From assembly GCA_037046615.1 (NCBI GenBank), contig JBAOHD010000008.1:434001-498000 (forward strand): 64,000 bases of DNA, in the 5' to 3' direction. The notes beneath the pieces were generated by a model. The model made no database searches. It was not told where the DNA came from and worked only from the letters and a program-made list of their open reading frames with translations. The DNA is from Phosphoribacter sp037046615. GTDB taxonomy: Bacteria; Actinomycetota; Actinomycetes; Actinomycetales; Dermatophilaceae. Position numbers and translations under genes: made by a program. Below, one piece after another: positions 46,504 to 54,973 of this stretch (position 1 is the first letter of the stretch; every line of letters begins with the position of its first letter).

Positions 46504-47741
46504 TGTCGCTGACCGGCGAAGGCGGGTTCCTGCCGGAGATGATCAAGGCGGTCCTTGAGCGCGGGATGGAGGCGGAGCTGACCGGCCACCTGGGGTATGA
46601 GAAAGGCGACCCGGCCGGGAACGGCTCGGGCAACTCCCGCAACGGGACGACGCCGAAGACGGTCGGCACCGAGGTCGGCGATATCGCCTTGGACCAGCCG
46701 CGGGACCGGAACTCGACGTTCGCGTCGTCGCTGGTGCCCAAGGGCGCCCGCCGCCTGGGCGGGCTGGAGGACATGATCATTTCCTTGTACGCCGGCGGGA
46801 TGACGATCCGCGACATCCAGCACCACCTCGCCGCGACGCTGGGCACCGACCTCTCGCACGAGACGATCAGCAAGGTCACCGACGCCGTCGCCGAGGAGGT
46901 CACCGCGTGGCAAACCCGCCCGTTGGAGGCGTTCTACCCGGTGATCTACCTCGACGCGTTGGTGGTCAAGATCCGCGACGGAGCACACGTGTCCAACCGG
47001 GCCGCGCACATCGCGGTCGGGGTCGACATGGACGGGGTCAAGCACGTTCTGGGGATCTGGGTCCAGGCCACCGAGGGCGCGAAGTTCTGGGCGTCGGTGT
47101 GCGCCGAGCTGGCCAACCGCGGCGTCAAGGACGTCCTGATCGTCTGCTGTGACGGGCTGACCGGCTTCCCCGAGGCGATCGAGGCGACCTGGGCCCGCGC
47201 GATGGTCCAAACCTGCGTGGTGCACCTGATCCGGGCCTCGATGCGGTTCGTGTCCTACAGCGACCGCAAGGCCGTCGCTGCGCTGCTCAAGCCGATCTAC
47301 ACCGCCGCGAACGAGGACGCCGCGCTGATCGCGCTGGCCACCTTCGCCGACTCCAACCTCGGCAAGAAGTACCCCGCCGCCCTCGCCTCGTGGGAGAACG
47401 CCTGGAACCGGTTCACCCCGTTCCTGGCGTTCGGGCCCGCGCTGCGCAAGGTCATCTACACGACCAACTCGATCGAGTCGTTGAACTACCAACTGCGCAA
47501 GATCATCAAGAACCGCGGCCACTTCCCGGGCGACGCCGCCGCGATCAAGCTGCTCTGGCTGGCCATCCGCAACATCGAGGACAAGAGAGCCCGCGAACGC
47601 GCCAAAGAGGCCGGACTACCCAAGGGCCACCCCCGCAAGGCCCCCAGCAAACTCGTCGAAGGCTCCGTCATCCAAGGCTGGAAAGCCGCCCTCGGCGAAC
47701 TCGCCCTCATCTACCCCGACCGCATCAACCCCCACCTCTAA
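46504..47741 (+). pseudogene. IS256-family transposase, main (3') part
   Basis: About 412 intact codons of an IS256 (MULE-type) transposase: SLTGEGGFLPEMIKAVLERG, AELTGHLGYEKGDPAG, the first catalytic Asp in VIYLDALVVKIRDG, the second in VLIVCCDGLTGFPEAIEATW, a Glu in ALASWENAWNRF, and the family phrase YTTNSIESLNYQLRKIIK. The frame is clean, unlike the flanking IS3 genes. The N-terminal 40 codons are separated by IS3 copy A, so the protein is probably not made in full, though ATG codons (46539) could start a truncated form. Confidence 0.88.
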
Positions 47742-47782
47742 ACCCCCACGACCACCCTACTTACACAGACAACTTGACACCC

Positions 47783-47850
47783 TCGCACCCCCTGGTGCGA
47801 TGCCCCGATCACCGCTGCCGACCACACCCACCCCGCCCACCACGGCGGGC
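47783..47850 (+). pseudogene. DUF222/HNH endonuclease, middle part of the HNH domain
   Basis: Between the IS256 right end and IS3 copy B the frame reads RTPWCDAPITAADHTHPAHH followed by GG. This supplies the zinc/metal Cys and the Asp-His of the HNH nuclease motif. It joins in frame to LTTVANGAGLCQRC at 49159 once copy B and one GGC are removed. This 22-codon piece shows that two independent insertions hit the same domain. Confidence 0.85.
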
Positions 47851-47897
47851 TGAGGTTCCCCCCGAAGCGTGGAGGCATCGAGCAATGAGGAGTTGCG

Positions 47898-48192
47898 ATG
47901 TCAGAGAAGCGAATGAAGTACGACCGGGAGTTCCGTGAGGGAGCTGTCCGGATCGTCGAAGAGACCAAGAAGCCGATCGCGCCAGGTCGCCCGCGATCTC
48001 GGCGTGAACGAGGGCACGCTGGGCAACTGGGTCGCAACGTGCCCGCGCTGAGCGCGAGGGCCGCGGCGAGCTGTCCGCAGGCGGACTGTCGATGAGCTGA
48101 AGCGCCTGCGCGCGGAGGTCGCCGAGCTGCGGATGGAGCGTGATGTCCTCAAGCGATCCGTGGTCCTGTGGGTGAAGGAGGCGACGAAGTGA
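47898..48192 (+). pseudogene. IS3 copy B orfA, frameshifted
   Basis: MSEKRMKYDREFREGAVRIV, then VEETKKPIA; after an extra base near 47985 the expected VARDLGVNEGTLGNWVA lies in the next frame, and VDELKRLRAEVAELRMERDV then LKRSVVLWVKEATK ends at 48192. The stop overlaps the orfB GTG (GTGA). The HTH and leucine zipper of OrfA are recognisable, but the frame is broken twice or more. Confidence 0.8.
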
Positions 48193-49123
48193 GCGTGGCA
48201 CGCTTCATCGCCGACCAGAGGACCAACTACGCCGGTGCCTGTCGCGCTGACCTGTGCCCTGCTGGGGATCTCGATCTCGTGGTTCTACAAGTGGTGGCAG
48301 CGGGCCCTCTCGCCGTCGCGCCTGTACACCACGCGGGACCTGCGCCGGGACACCATCGACCGGGCGGTGAAGGTCATGTTCGTCAAGCACCGCGGCCTGC
48401 ACGGCTCGCCGCGGCTGGTCGCAGGACCTGCGCGAGGATGGGTGGGTCGTGTCGCGAGAAGACGGTCGCGAAGTCGATGCGTCGGCGAGGGTCTGATCGC
48501 GCGAAAGATCAAGCGCCGCAACGGATTAACCAAGCAGGACAAGACCAAGGCGCCGTTCCCGGACCTGATCAACCGGGACTTCACCGCGGCCGAGCCGAAC
48601 CAGCGGTGGGTTGGTGACATCACCGAGATCCCCACCGCCGGCCGGCGAAGCTGTACCTGGCCACCGTGATCGACCTGTTCAGCCGCCGCCTGATCGGGGC
48701 GGCGACCTCGCGCCACCCCAACGCCGAGCTCGCCAAGGCCGCGATCACGATGGCCGTGACCGTGCGCGGCGGCAAGGCCGCGATCTGGCGGGAAGAGGAG
48801 TCCGAGCGGGTCATCTTTCACACGGATAGAGGATCGACCTACACTGCCGATCTGTTCACCAAGACCTGCACAGACCTCGGCATCCGCCAGTCCTTGGGCA
48901 GAGTGGGCTCGTGTTTCGACAACAGCGCCGCGGAGGCGTTCTTCTCCACCCTGGAGTGGGAAGTCCTCTCACGCAACGAGTTCGAGACCACCACCGAGGC
49001 CGCGACCGCGGTCATGGACTGGTGCTGGAACTTCTACAACACCACCCGCCGGCACAGCTCCGCTGCGATGATGTCACCCATCGCCTACGAGACCGCGGCC
49101 CTCACCCCGAGAGAGCCGCTTAA
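48189..49123 (+). pseudogene. IS3 copy B orfB (integrase-type transposase), frameshifted
   Basis: The DDE residues are all seen: RWVGDITEIPTAG (Asp), FHTDRGSTYTADLFTK (Asp) and AAEAFFSTLEWEVLSRNEF (Glu), with FYNTTRRHSSAAMMSP near the end. Frame changes occur near 48430-48480 and 48645. A TAA at 49121 is the likely original stop, but the open frame in the sequence passes it and runs through the right end into the HNH C-terminal part (to 49760), creating a chimeric reading frame. Confidence 0.82.
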
Positions 49124-49155
49124 AAGAAGCCCTCCACGATTCGGGGGGAACCACA

Positions 49156-49760
49156 GGCTGACCACTGTGGCTAACGGCGCTGGCCTGTGCCAACGATGCA
49201 ACAACACCAAAGAAGCCCCCGGCTGGCACGCCCAGGTCACCCACACCGGGCTACCCGACCCCACCCCAGCCCCGTCGCCCCAGCCCGCCCCCTCGTCCCA
49301 GCCAGCCCCCTCATCCCAGCCAGCCCCGTCGTGCCAGTCAGCCCCGTCGTGCCAGTCAGCCCCGTCGTGCCAGTCAGACCCCTCGCCTGCGGAATCTGCG
49401 AAACCCGGGGACAGCAGGGGTCCTGGCCTGCCCGTCGAGAGCTCACGTCTAACAGCTCACCGAGAAGAACTCGTCACCAGAACCAGTGCGGCGTCCGGGA
49501 TCGACCACCCACACACGACGATCCTGACCACCCCGACCGGGCACACCTACACATCCGTGGCACCACCCATCCTCGGCTGGGGCACCACCACACCACTTCC
49601 AGCAGCACCCAGCCAGAGAGCCAACGAGTCGCCCAACGACACGCATACCGGCGATTCGCCCGACGAAATGCTTGACGATTCGCCCGGCGAAAGGCCCACC
49701 GACGCCGCACTACTCAGCCCCCTCGAACGACACCTCACCCGACTCCTCGCCGCCGCCTGA
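49156..49760 (+). pseudogene. DUF222/HNH endonuclease, C-terminal part
   Basis: From 49159 the frame reads LTTVANGAGLCQRCNNTKEA followed by PGWHAQV, the second half of the HNH domain with its Cys-x2-Cys and Asn residues, then a long low-complexity tail: a Gln-Pro/Ser-Ala-Pro-Ser repeat (49281-49388) and a Thr/Pro-rich end (HPHTTILTTPTGHTYTS, LSPLERHLTRLLAAA). The C-terminal phrase after the repeat (TTPTGHTYTSVAPPILGWG) is common in family members. It has no start of its own. Confidence 0.82.
49281..49388 (+). repeat. 18-bp coding tandem repeat, 6 units
   Basis: Units begin at 49281, 49299, 49317, 49335, 49353 and 49371; the consensus is CAGTCAGCCCCGTCGTGC with variants, coding Gln-Ser/Pro-Ala-Pro-Ser-Cys/Ser. 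Units 4 and 5 are identical and unit 3 differs from them by one base. It lies in the tail of the split HNH gene and may vary in copy number. Confidence 0.85.
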
Positions 49761-49857
49761 CGAAAAAGTGGCTCAACCCCTGCCCGACGGATTCTCGAGC
49801 GGCGACCAGGTCGTGGAGGGTTCGCGCCCGCAGAGTCGGCTTGAGGTGCGCCTGCAG

Positions 49858-50661
49858 CTATTTGACCAAGTCCAGCACCATCGTCTGGCGTGGCCACGGT
49901 CCGAGCCCGGCCGCACGCTCACTGGCGGCCACCGCGCGCAGGCCCGGTCCCCAGTCGCTTTCGGGGAGCACCCGCCACCCCAGCCGCGCGTAATACGGCG
50001 CGTTCCAGGGAACGTCGGTAAAGGTCCGCAGCGTCATCCGCGAGAAGCCGCGGCCCACCGCGTGGTGCGCGGCGTGCGACAGCAACAACGCTCCCGTATG
50101 CCGTCCCGCGTGCTCGGGCAGGACACTTACTTGCCCGACGTGAGGGCACCCGTCGGCCAGCTCCACCCTGACGAAGCCGATCTGCTGGTCCGTGCCGTCA
50201 ACGGCCACGAATAGCCACCCGGCGTCATGCGCCGCGTCGAACACCGAGGCATCGGGAGCCGGAGCGTCCGCAACGACGTCCATGCCCAACCCGCGGAAAG
50301 CAGCGTCCCCTGACGTCTCGATCACACCGAGCTGCGGCAGGTCCGCGTCGGTCGAGTCCCGGATGAACACCGGCGGGAGGTATGAGCGCTCTCGCATGGC
50401 CCGGTCGCGGCGAAGGTCAACCACTTTGACGACGGCTACCGGCACGCCGGCGGCCGCCCAAGCCAGCCACCCCGGCCCGCCGAGGCGAGTCACGGCATAC
50501 CGACCGATCAACCACGACGAGACGCAGAGTCCCAGCAGCGCACTCCAGCCCACGACGTTGAGCTGGGCCGTGCGGAAGGGGCCGCGACGGAGCCGGTAGC
50601 AGATCTCGCCGACGCGGCCACACGCGGTCAACGGCTCGTAGTCGGCATACCCGCGGCGCAT
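49858..50661 (-). CDS. Membrane-anchored GNAT N-acetyltransferase
   Basis: A 267-residue protein joining an N-terminal membrane region (hydrophobic helices about 36-53, WSALLGLCVSSWLIG, and 60-80, GPGWLAWAAAGVPVAVVKVV) to a cytoplasmic GNAT domain (VFIRDSTDADLPQLGVIETS, QVSVLPEHAGRHTGALLLSH, FTDVPWNAPYYARLGWRVL). The acetyl-CoA loop departs from the usual RxxGxG/A, with RHTGAL in its place. Substrate unknown. ATG at 50661. It lies downstream of the broken ABC-F gene on the same strand, with 23 bases between the ORFs. Confidence 0.82.
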   Translation of the reverse strand: MRRGYADYEPLTACGRVGEICYRLRRGPFRTAQLNVVGWSALLGLCVSSWLIGRYAVTRLGGPGWLAWAAAGVPVAVVKVVDLRRDRAMRERSYLPPVFIRDSTDADLPQLGVIETSGDAAFRGLGMDVVADAPAPDASVFDAAHDAGWLFVAVDGTDQQIGFVRVELADGCPHVGQVSVLPEHAGRHTGALLLSHAAHHAVGRGFSRMTLRTFTDVPWNAPYYARLGWRVLPESDWGPGLRAVAASERAAGLGPWPRQTMVLDLVK

Positions 50662-50684
50662 GTGCTACCTCCGAGCCCAGCGTC

Positions 50685-52312
50685 TCACGCCAAGGCGACG
50701 AGATCCTTGTAGTCCGGACCCCACAGGTCCTCGACCCCGTCCGGCAGGAGGAGGACTCGCTCGGGCTCCAAGGCGTCGACAGCGCCCTCGTCGTGGGTCA
50801 CGAGCACGACAGCGCCCTTGTAGCTGCGCAGCGCCCCCAGGATCTCGTGCGCGGGAGGCCGGGTCGAGGTTGTTGGTCGGCTCGTCTGAGCAGCAGCACA
50901 TTGGCCGACTGGACACGACGAGCATCGCCAGCGACAGCCGCGTCTTCTCGCCACCGGAGAGCACGCGCGCGGGCTTGTCGACGTCGTCGCCGGCAAAGAG
51001 GAAGGACCCGAGCACCTTGCGGACCTCGGTCTCCCCGAGGTCCGGCGCGGCCGACTTCATGTTGGCGAGCACCGTGCGCGTCGACGTCGAGGTTCTCGTG
51101 CTCCTGCGCGTAGTAGCCGAGCTTGAGACCGTGACCGGGCTCGACCTGCCCGGTGTCAGGGGCGTCCACGCCCGCCGAGGATCCGCAGCAGAGTCGTCTT
51201 GCCCGCGCCGTTGAGGCCGAGGACGACTACCCGCGATCCACGGTCGATCGCCAGGTCGACGTCGGTGAAGATCTCCAGCGACCCGTAGGACCGCGACAGC
51301 CCCGACGCCATGCAGCGGAGTCTTGCCGCACGGGAGCCGGGTCGGGGAAGCGCAACTTGGCCACCCGGTCGTGCGCCCGCTCCCCCTCGATGCCAGCCAA
51401 GCAGGCGCTCTGCGCGCCGGGCCATGTTCTGAGCAGCCGTCGCCTTGGTCGCCTTGGCGCGCATCTTGTCGGCCTGTGCCAAGCAGGGCCGACGCCTTCT
51501 TCTCGGCGTTGAGCGCGCTCGCGCTTCCGGCGGCGCTCGTCGGTCTCACGCTGCTGCGAGGTAGGGCTTCCAGCCCGACGTTGTAGATGTCGAGCGTGGC
51601 GCGGTTGGCGTCGAGGTGGAAGACCCGGTTGACGACCGCGTCAAGCAGGCCACCGTCGTGGCTGATGACGATGAGGCCGCCCTTGTAGCGACGTGAGGTA
51701 GTCGCGCAGCCAAACGATCGAGTCGGCGTCAAGGTGGTTGGTCGGCTCGTCGAGCAGCAGACGTGTCGGCTCCAGAGAACAGGATCCGCGACAGCTCGAC
51801 CCGTGCGGCGCTGGCCACCGGACAAGGTCTCGAGCGGTTGAGTCAGTGACCCGCTCGGGCAGCCCCAGCGACGACGGCGATGGCGCGCGGCCTCGGACTC
51901 CGCGGCATACCCGCCTTGCGGCGACTGAACTCCGCGTCGAGCGCGGGCGTAGCGCGCGCATGGCGCGCTCGTCGCAGACGCTCGTCGGTCCGGCGCGCCA
52001 TCCGCGACTCGGCGAGCCGCAGCGCACGCACCGTCTCGTCGAGCCCACGCGCGGAGAGGATCCGGTCGCGCGCGAGCACGTGCAGGTCGCCCGTGCGCGG
52101 GTCCTGCGGGCAGGTAACCCACCGCACCGCGTGCGCGTGACCGAGCCTCCAGACGGCAAGCCCTCGCCCGCCAGCACCTTGGTCAGGGTCGTCTTGCCGG
52201 CACCGTTGCGACCGACGAGCCCGATGCGGTCGCCGGCCGAGACCCGGAAAGACACCGGCTCGATGAGCAGGCGCGCGCCAATACGCAACTCCACCTCGGT
52301 GGCGACGATCAC
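50685..52312 (-). pseudogene. ABC-F family ATPase (ribosome-associated), reading frame broken by indels
   Basis: Two ATPase cassettes without membrane helices define ABC-F. Cassette 1 shows GLVGRNGAGKTTLTKVLAGE, LSGGQRR and DEPTNHLDADSIVWLRDYL; cassette 2 shows VVLGLNGAGKTTLLRILGG, LSGGEKTRLSLAMLVV and a Walker B that is split between frames; a linker with LNAEKKASALL lies between. GTG at 52312 begins VIVATEVELRIGARLL. At least eight one-base shifts are needed. Total length (about 540 codons) is normal. Members protect ribosomes from antibiotics or regulate translation, and mycobacterial Rv1473 is in a comparable neighbourhood. Sequence error is likely. Confidence 0.88.
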
Positions 52313-52559
52313 GGCATACCCCAGGTCTAGACAAGGTGCGCCGACGACGGCGGACGGGTGGGACAGGTTCAGCGGACGACCCATTCTGCCACTGTCACCG
52401 CGAGACCTGAGCCGCGGCACCGTCCCGCAGCCGTCCCGTAGCCGTGCCGCAACACGTGCCACGACACCGCAAACGTGCGGGAAGGCAATCGGGGTCGTGA
52501 ACGTTAAGGTGGGTGCGTGACACGGCGGACCACGCCGGCCAAGGCATGACGGAGGGTCA
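52313..52559. promoter_or_regulatory. Divergent intergenic region with short tandem repeats
   Basis: Between the ABC-F and metallopeptidase starts. It holds three imperfect 11-bp units (CCGTCCCGCAG, CCGTCCCGTAG, CCGTGCCGCAA, 52420-52452) and a small stem CCGCA-AACG-TGCGG (52467-52480). No clear -35/-10 pair is seen; GGAGGG lies 5-6 bases before the metallopeptidase ATG. Confidence 0.4.
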
Positions 52560-53519
52560 ATGTCGTTCAATGACAACGTCCAACTCGACACTTCCCAGGT
52601 CGAGTCTGGCGGCCGAGGCGGCGGTGGCTTCGGTGGCGGAGGCGGGAGCTTCCCCGGCGGGATCCAGGTCGGCGGTGGGATCGGCGGCCTCATCATCCTC
52701 ATCCTCATGCTGATCTTCGGCGGCGGGTTGACCGGGGGCAGCAACACCCAGATCCCCGACGGCACGACGACCGGACAGTCGAGCCCGCTCGACCCGAGCC
52801 AGGTCTCGGCTGCCGGCACTCAGAACGCCGACTTCGCCAAGTGCAAGACGGGCGCGGACGCCAACCGAGACGACCAGTGCCTTGTCATCGCGACGGTCAA
52901 CAGCGTCCAGGCGTATTGGTCCCAGCTGCTTCCGCAATACGGCAAGCAGTACCCGCCCGCCAAGACCGTGCTCTACAACGGCACAACGCAGTCGGGATGT
53001 GGCACCGCCTCCAACCAGGTTGGCCCGTTCTACTGCCCGCTGGACAGCAAGGTCTACATCGACGCCTCCTTCTTCCAGGAGCTCTCCAGCCGCTTCGGCG
53101 CCGACGGTGGCAACCTCGCCAAGGAATACGTCGTGGCCCACGAATACGGCCACCACATCCAAAACGTCCTCGGCCTGCTCAACCGGGCTCAGCAGGACCC
53201 GCAAGGCCCGCAGTCGGGTGCTGTCCGGGTCGAGTTGATGGCCGACTGCCTAGCCGGGACATGGGTCAAGCACGCAACCGAGACCAAGGACGCCAACGGT
53301 GTCCCCTACCTCAAGCCGATTACCGAAGCTGACATCAAGTCGGCTCTCTCGGCGGCCTCTGCTGTTGGTGATGACCGGATCCAAGAAGCGACCCAAGGAC
53401 GGGTCACGCCCGAGAACTGGACCCATGGCTCGGCCGAGTCGCGCCAGCGGTGGTTCATGACCGGCTACCAGACCGGCGACATCAACCAGTGCAACACGTT
53501 CGGGGTCTCGCGGGTCTGA
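52560..53519 (+). CDS. Neutral zinc metallopeptidase (YpfJ/KPN_02809 family)
   Basis: A 319-residue membrane-anchored metallopeptidase. After a Gly-rich N-terminus (GGRGGGGFGGGGGSFPGG) one helix (IGGLIILILMLIFGG) anchors it, and the catalytic domain is outside. The zinc motif is HEYGHH at 194-199, with the third ligand probably in the VELMADCLAGTW region; four cysteines (CKTG, CLVI, CGTA, CPLD) may form disulfides. The biological substrate is unknown. ATG at 52560 follows GGAGGG. A strong hairpin terminator (53544-53576) follows. Confidence 0.92.
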   Translation: MSFNDNVQLDTSQVESGGRGGGGFGGGGGSFPGGIQVGGGIGGLIILILMLIFGGGLTGGSNTQIPDGTTTGQSSPLDPSQVSAAGTQNADFAKCKTGADANRDDQCLVIATVNSVQAYWSQLLPQYGKQYPPAKTVLYNGTTQSGCGTASNQVGPFYCPLDSKVYIDASFFQELSSRFGADGGNLAKEYVVAHEYGHHIQNVLGLLNRAQQDPQGPQSGAVRVELMADCLAGTWVKHATETKDANGVPYLKPITEADIKSALSAASAVGDDRIQEATQGRVTPENWTHGSAESRQRWFMTGYQTGDINQCNTFGVSRV

Positions 53520-53543
53520 TCCGCGGCCTCCGCCGACACGCAC

Positions 53544-53576
53544 AAGGGCGGCCATCCTGCGAGGATGGCCGCCCTT
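53544..53576. terminator. Strong bidirectional hairpin terminator
   Basis: AAGGGCGGCCATCCT, loop GCG, AGGATGGCCGCCCTT: a perfect 15-bp stem with A and T runs only two bases long. It lies 25 bases after the metallopeptidase stop and 28 bases from the convergent PNPOx stop, so it can end transcripts from both sides. Confidence 0.85.
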
Positions 53577-53603
53577 GGCGCGTCGGCGTTGGCGACGAAG
53601 CGC

Positions 53604-54015
53604 TCAGACGGCAGCACCGCGGTAGAACCGGCGACCGCTGATATCACGCACCGTGATCTCGACATAGATCGGCTTGTCGAGAGGGCAGCCAGGTCTCGAG
53701 ATGCTTTTCGTCGTCGGCGTAGGTTTCGGAGAACGAATCCACCATCCGGGCGAGGCCCTTGACGATGACCGACCAGGCTTCGTCGCCCGAGCGACCGTCT
53801 GCCTCGACAGCCACGGCAGCGTTGATCACGAGTTCGGTCAGCTTCGTGCCGGGCGCTGTGCGCATGAGCAGGGCGCCGTTGTCGACGAGGAAGTTGATCG
53901 GGAAGATGTCGGGCTCGCCTTGGACCGCCACGGCTAGCCGGCCGAAGCGCTCACGGTCGAGGATTTCCGAGCACTCGTCGGTGGACATCTGCTCGATACG
54001 GAAGTCGTCGCTCAT
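53604..54015 (-). CDS. Pyridoxamine 5'-phosphate oxidase-like flavin/F420 protein, frameshift near 53684
   Basis: A split-barrel protein: SDDFRIEQMSTDECSEILDR, FGRLAVAVQGEPDIFPINFL, RTAPGTKLTELVINAAVAVE and GDEAWSVIVKGLARMVDS match small actinobacterial PNPOx-like proteins that bind FMN or F420. After HLETWLPS an extra base near 53684 moves the true ending, KPIYVEITVRDISGRRFYRG followed by AAV, to another frame; corrected length is about 136 residues. ATG at 54015 has GGATGG upstream. It lies 10 bases after the SufT-type gene stop. The enzymatic role is unknown. Confidence 0.85.
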
Positions 54016-54025
54016 GGCCACCATC

Positions 54026-54973
54026 CTAGGAGTCAGTCCGTGTCAGACAGAAGCCCTTGTCCGGGTCAATCACCGTTGCGCCGGTCACCCACACCGCTCG
54101 GGCGCGCCACAGCGCACGCCGCAGGACCTGGGCATCCGGGTCAGGCAGATCCGGGAGCTCCCGCCGGGGCAGTGACCGCAGTGGAGCGAGTGAGGCGTCG
54201 GCCAAGACTTCGGCGCACAGCGTCCGGTCTCCGCCGGTCACGAGGCCAGCCGGTATGCCGCGTCCGTCGGCCAGGAGGAGACGGCTGGCGTGCCCCGCCA
54301 CGGCCTCGACCAACTCGGCGGCTTGATTGGCGCGGCGACGGGCAAACCGCTGTTGCGACCAGCCACCGGCAGCCGTGCGGCCCTGGACGCGGCGACGCCC
54401 CGCCTTGGACGCGACAAGGGCGGCACCGTGGGCCAGCCCCACGGCATACCCGCCTCGGCGCACGAGGATCAGGCCGACGGGGTCCCACGCCCATTCCTCG
54501 GCCGCGATCACCTGGTCACCGGACGGGGAGCGCAACTCGTGCCGGTGTGTGGCGGTCGTCAGCGTCCACCCACGGCGAAGGGCGACCTGGTCGGCCCACC
54601 ATGGGGGGAAGGCCGACGGCGCGATCTCCTGTCGGCCAGAGGACGTCAGAAGGTTGAATCCCAACGCGCGCAACTGTTCCCTACCGTCGTCGGTGATCTT
54701 GTCGGGACCCCACGGCGGCATCCACACCCAGTTGATGCGGTGACTCACGACCAGTCCGTCGAGGGCCTGCGCGGTCTGATCCTCGATAACGTCCGTCAGC
54801 GGACATGCCGCCGACGTGAGCGTCATGTCGATGATGGCGTGCTGAGCAGAATCCACGGTGATGCCGTAGACGAGACCGAGATCGACGACGTTGATCCCGA
54901 GTTCAGGGTCGACGACATCGCGCATGGCCTCCTCGAGGTCGGCGACGTTGGCGGGCACAGGTCCGGCGGTCAT
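54026..54973 (-). CDS. SufT/MIP18-domain protein fused to an acVLRF1 (eRF1-like) domain
   Basis: A 315-residue open frame holding two domains. Residues 1-110 are a MIP18/SufT domain (EEAMRDVVDPELGINVVDLG, LVYGI, TSAACPLTDVIEDQ, WMPPWGPDKITDDGREQLR), which helps mature Fe-S proteins. Residues about 115-315 match the actinobacterial VLRF1-type peptidyl-tRNA hydrolase domain with the GRTAAGGWSQQRFARRRANQ catalytic segment. In most genomes these are separate genes; SufT normally stops just after LRALGFN. The fusion could be real or made by a lost base near 54655. It overlaps sufU by 4 bases. Confidence 0.82.
   Translation of the reverse strand: MTAGPVPANVADLEEAMRDVVDPELGINVVDLGLVYGITVDSAQHAIIDMTLTSAACPLTDVIEDQTAQALDGLVVSHRINWVWMPPWGPDKITDDGREQLRALGFNLLTSSGRQEIAPSAFPPWWADQVALRRGWTLTTATHRHELRSPSGDQVIAAEEWAWDPVGLILVRRGGYAVGLAHGAALVASKAGRRRVQGRTAAGGWSQQRFARRRANQAAELVEAVAGHASRLLLADGRGIPAGLVTGGDRTLCAEVLADASLAPLRSLPRRELPDLPDPDAQVLRRALWRARAVWVTGATVIDPDKGFCLTRTDS

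Larger units (their letters stand above)
45009..47782 (+). mobile_element. IS256-family insertion sequence carrying a nested IS3 element
   Basis: The 23-base ends, 45009-45031 and 47760-47782, are inverted repeats matching at 19 positions, with the shared core GTCTGTGTAAG. Without the nested IS3 element the length is about 1,455 bp, normal for IS256. It encodes one DDE transposase (45062-47741), interrupted at 45183. No 8-9 bp target duplication is found: 45001-45008 and the bases after 47782 differ, and about seven codons of the host HNH domain are missing at the junction, so a deletion may have followed insertion. Confidence 0.85.
47851..49155 (+). mobile_element. IS3-family insertion sequence, copy B
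   Basis: About 1,305 bp with the same TG...CA ends and inverted repeats as copy A. The target duplication GGC is perfect (47848-47850 and 49156-49158), and deleting the element plus one GGC restores the host HNH frame exactly. orfA and orfB are present but not fully open. Copies A and B share most of their sequence but differ by many substitutions and indels, so they did not arise from one another very recently, or one copy is poorly sequenced. Confidence 0.92.

Noticed and set aside
49281..49388. Possible CRISPR array
   Set aside because: The 18-bp units are directly adjacent with no spacers and keep a coding frame in the HNH tail; no cas gene is nearby.
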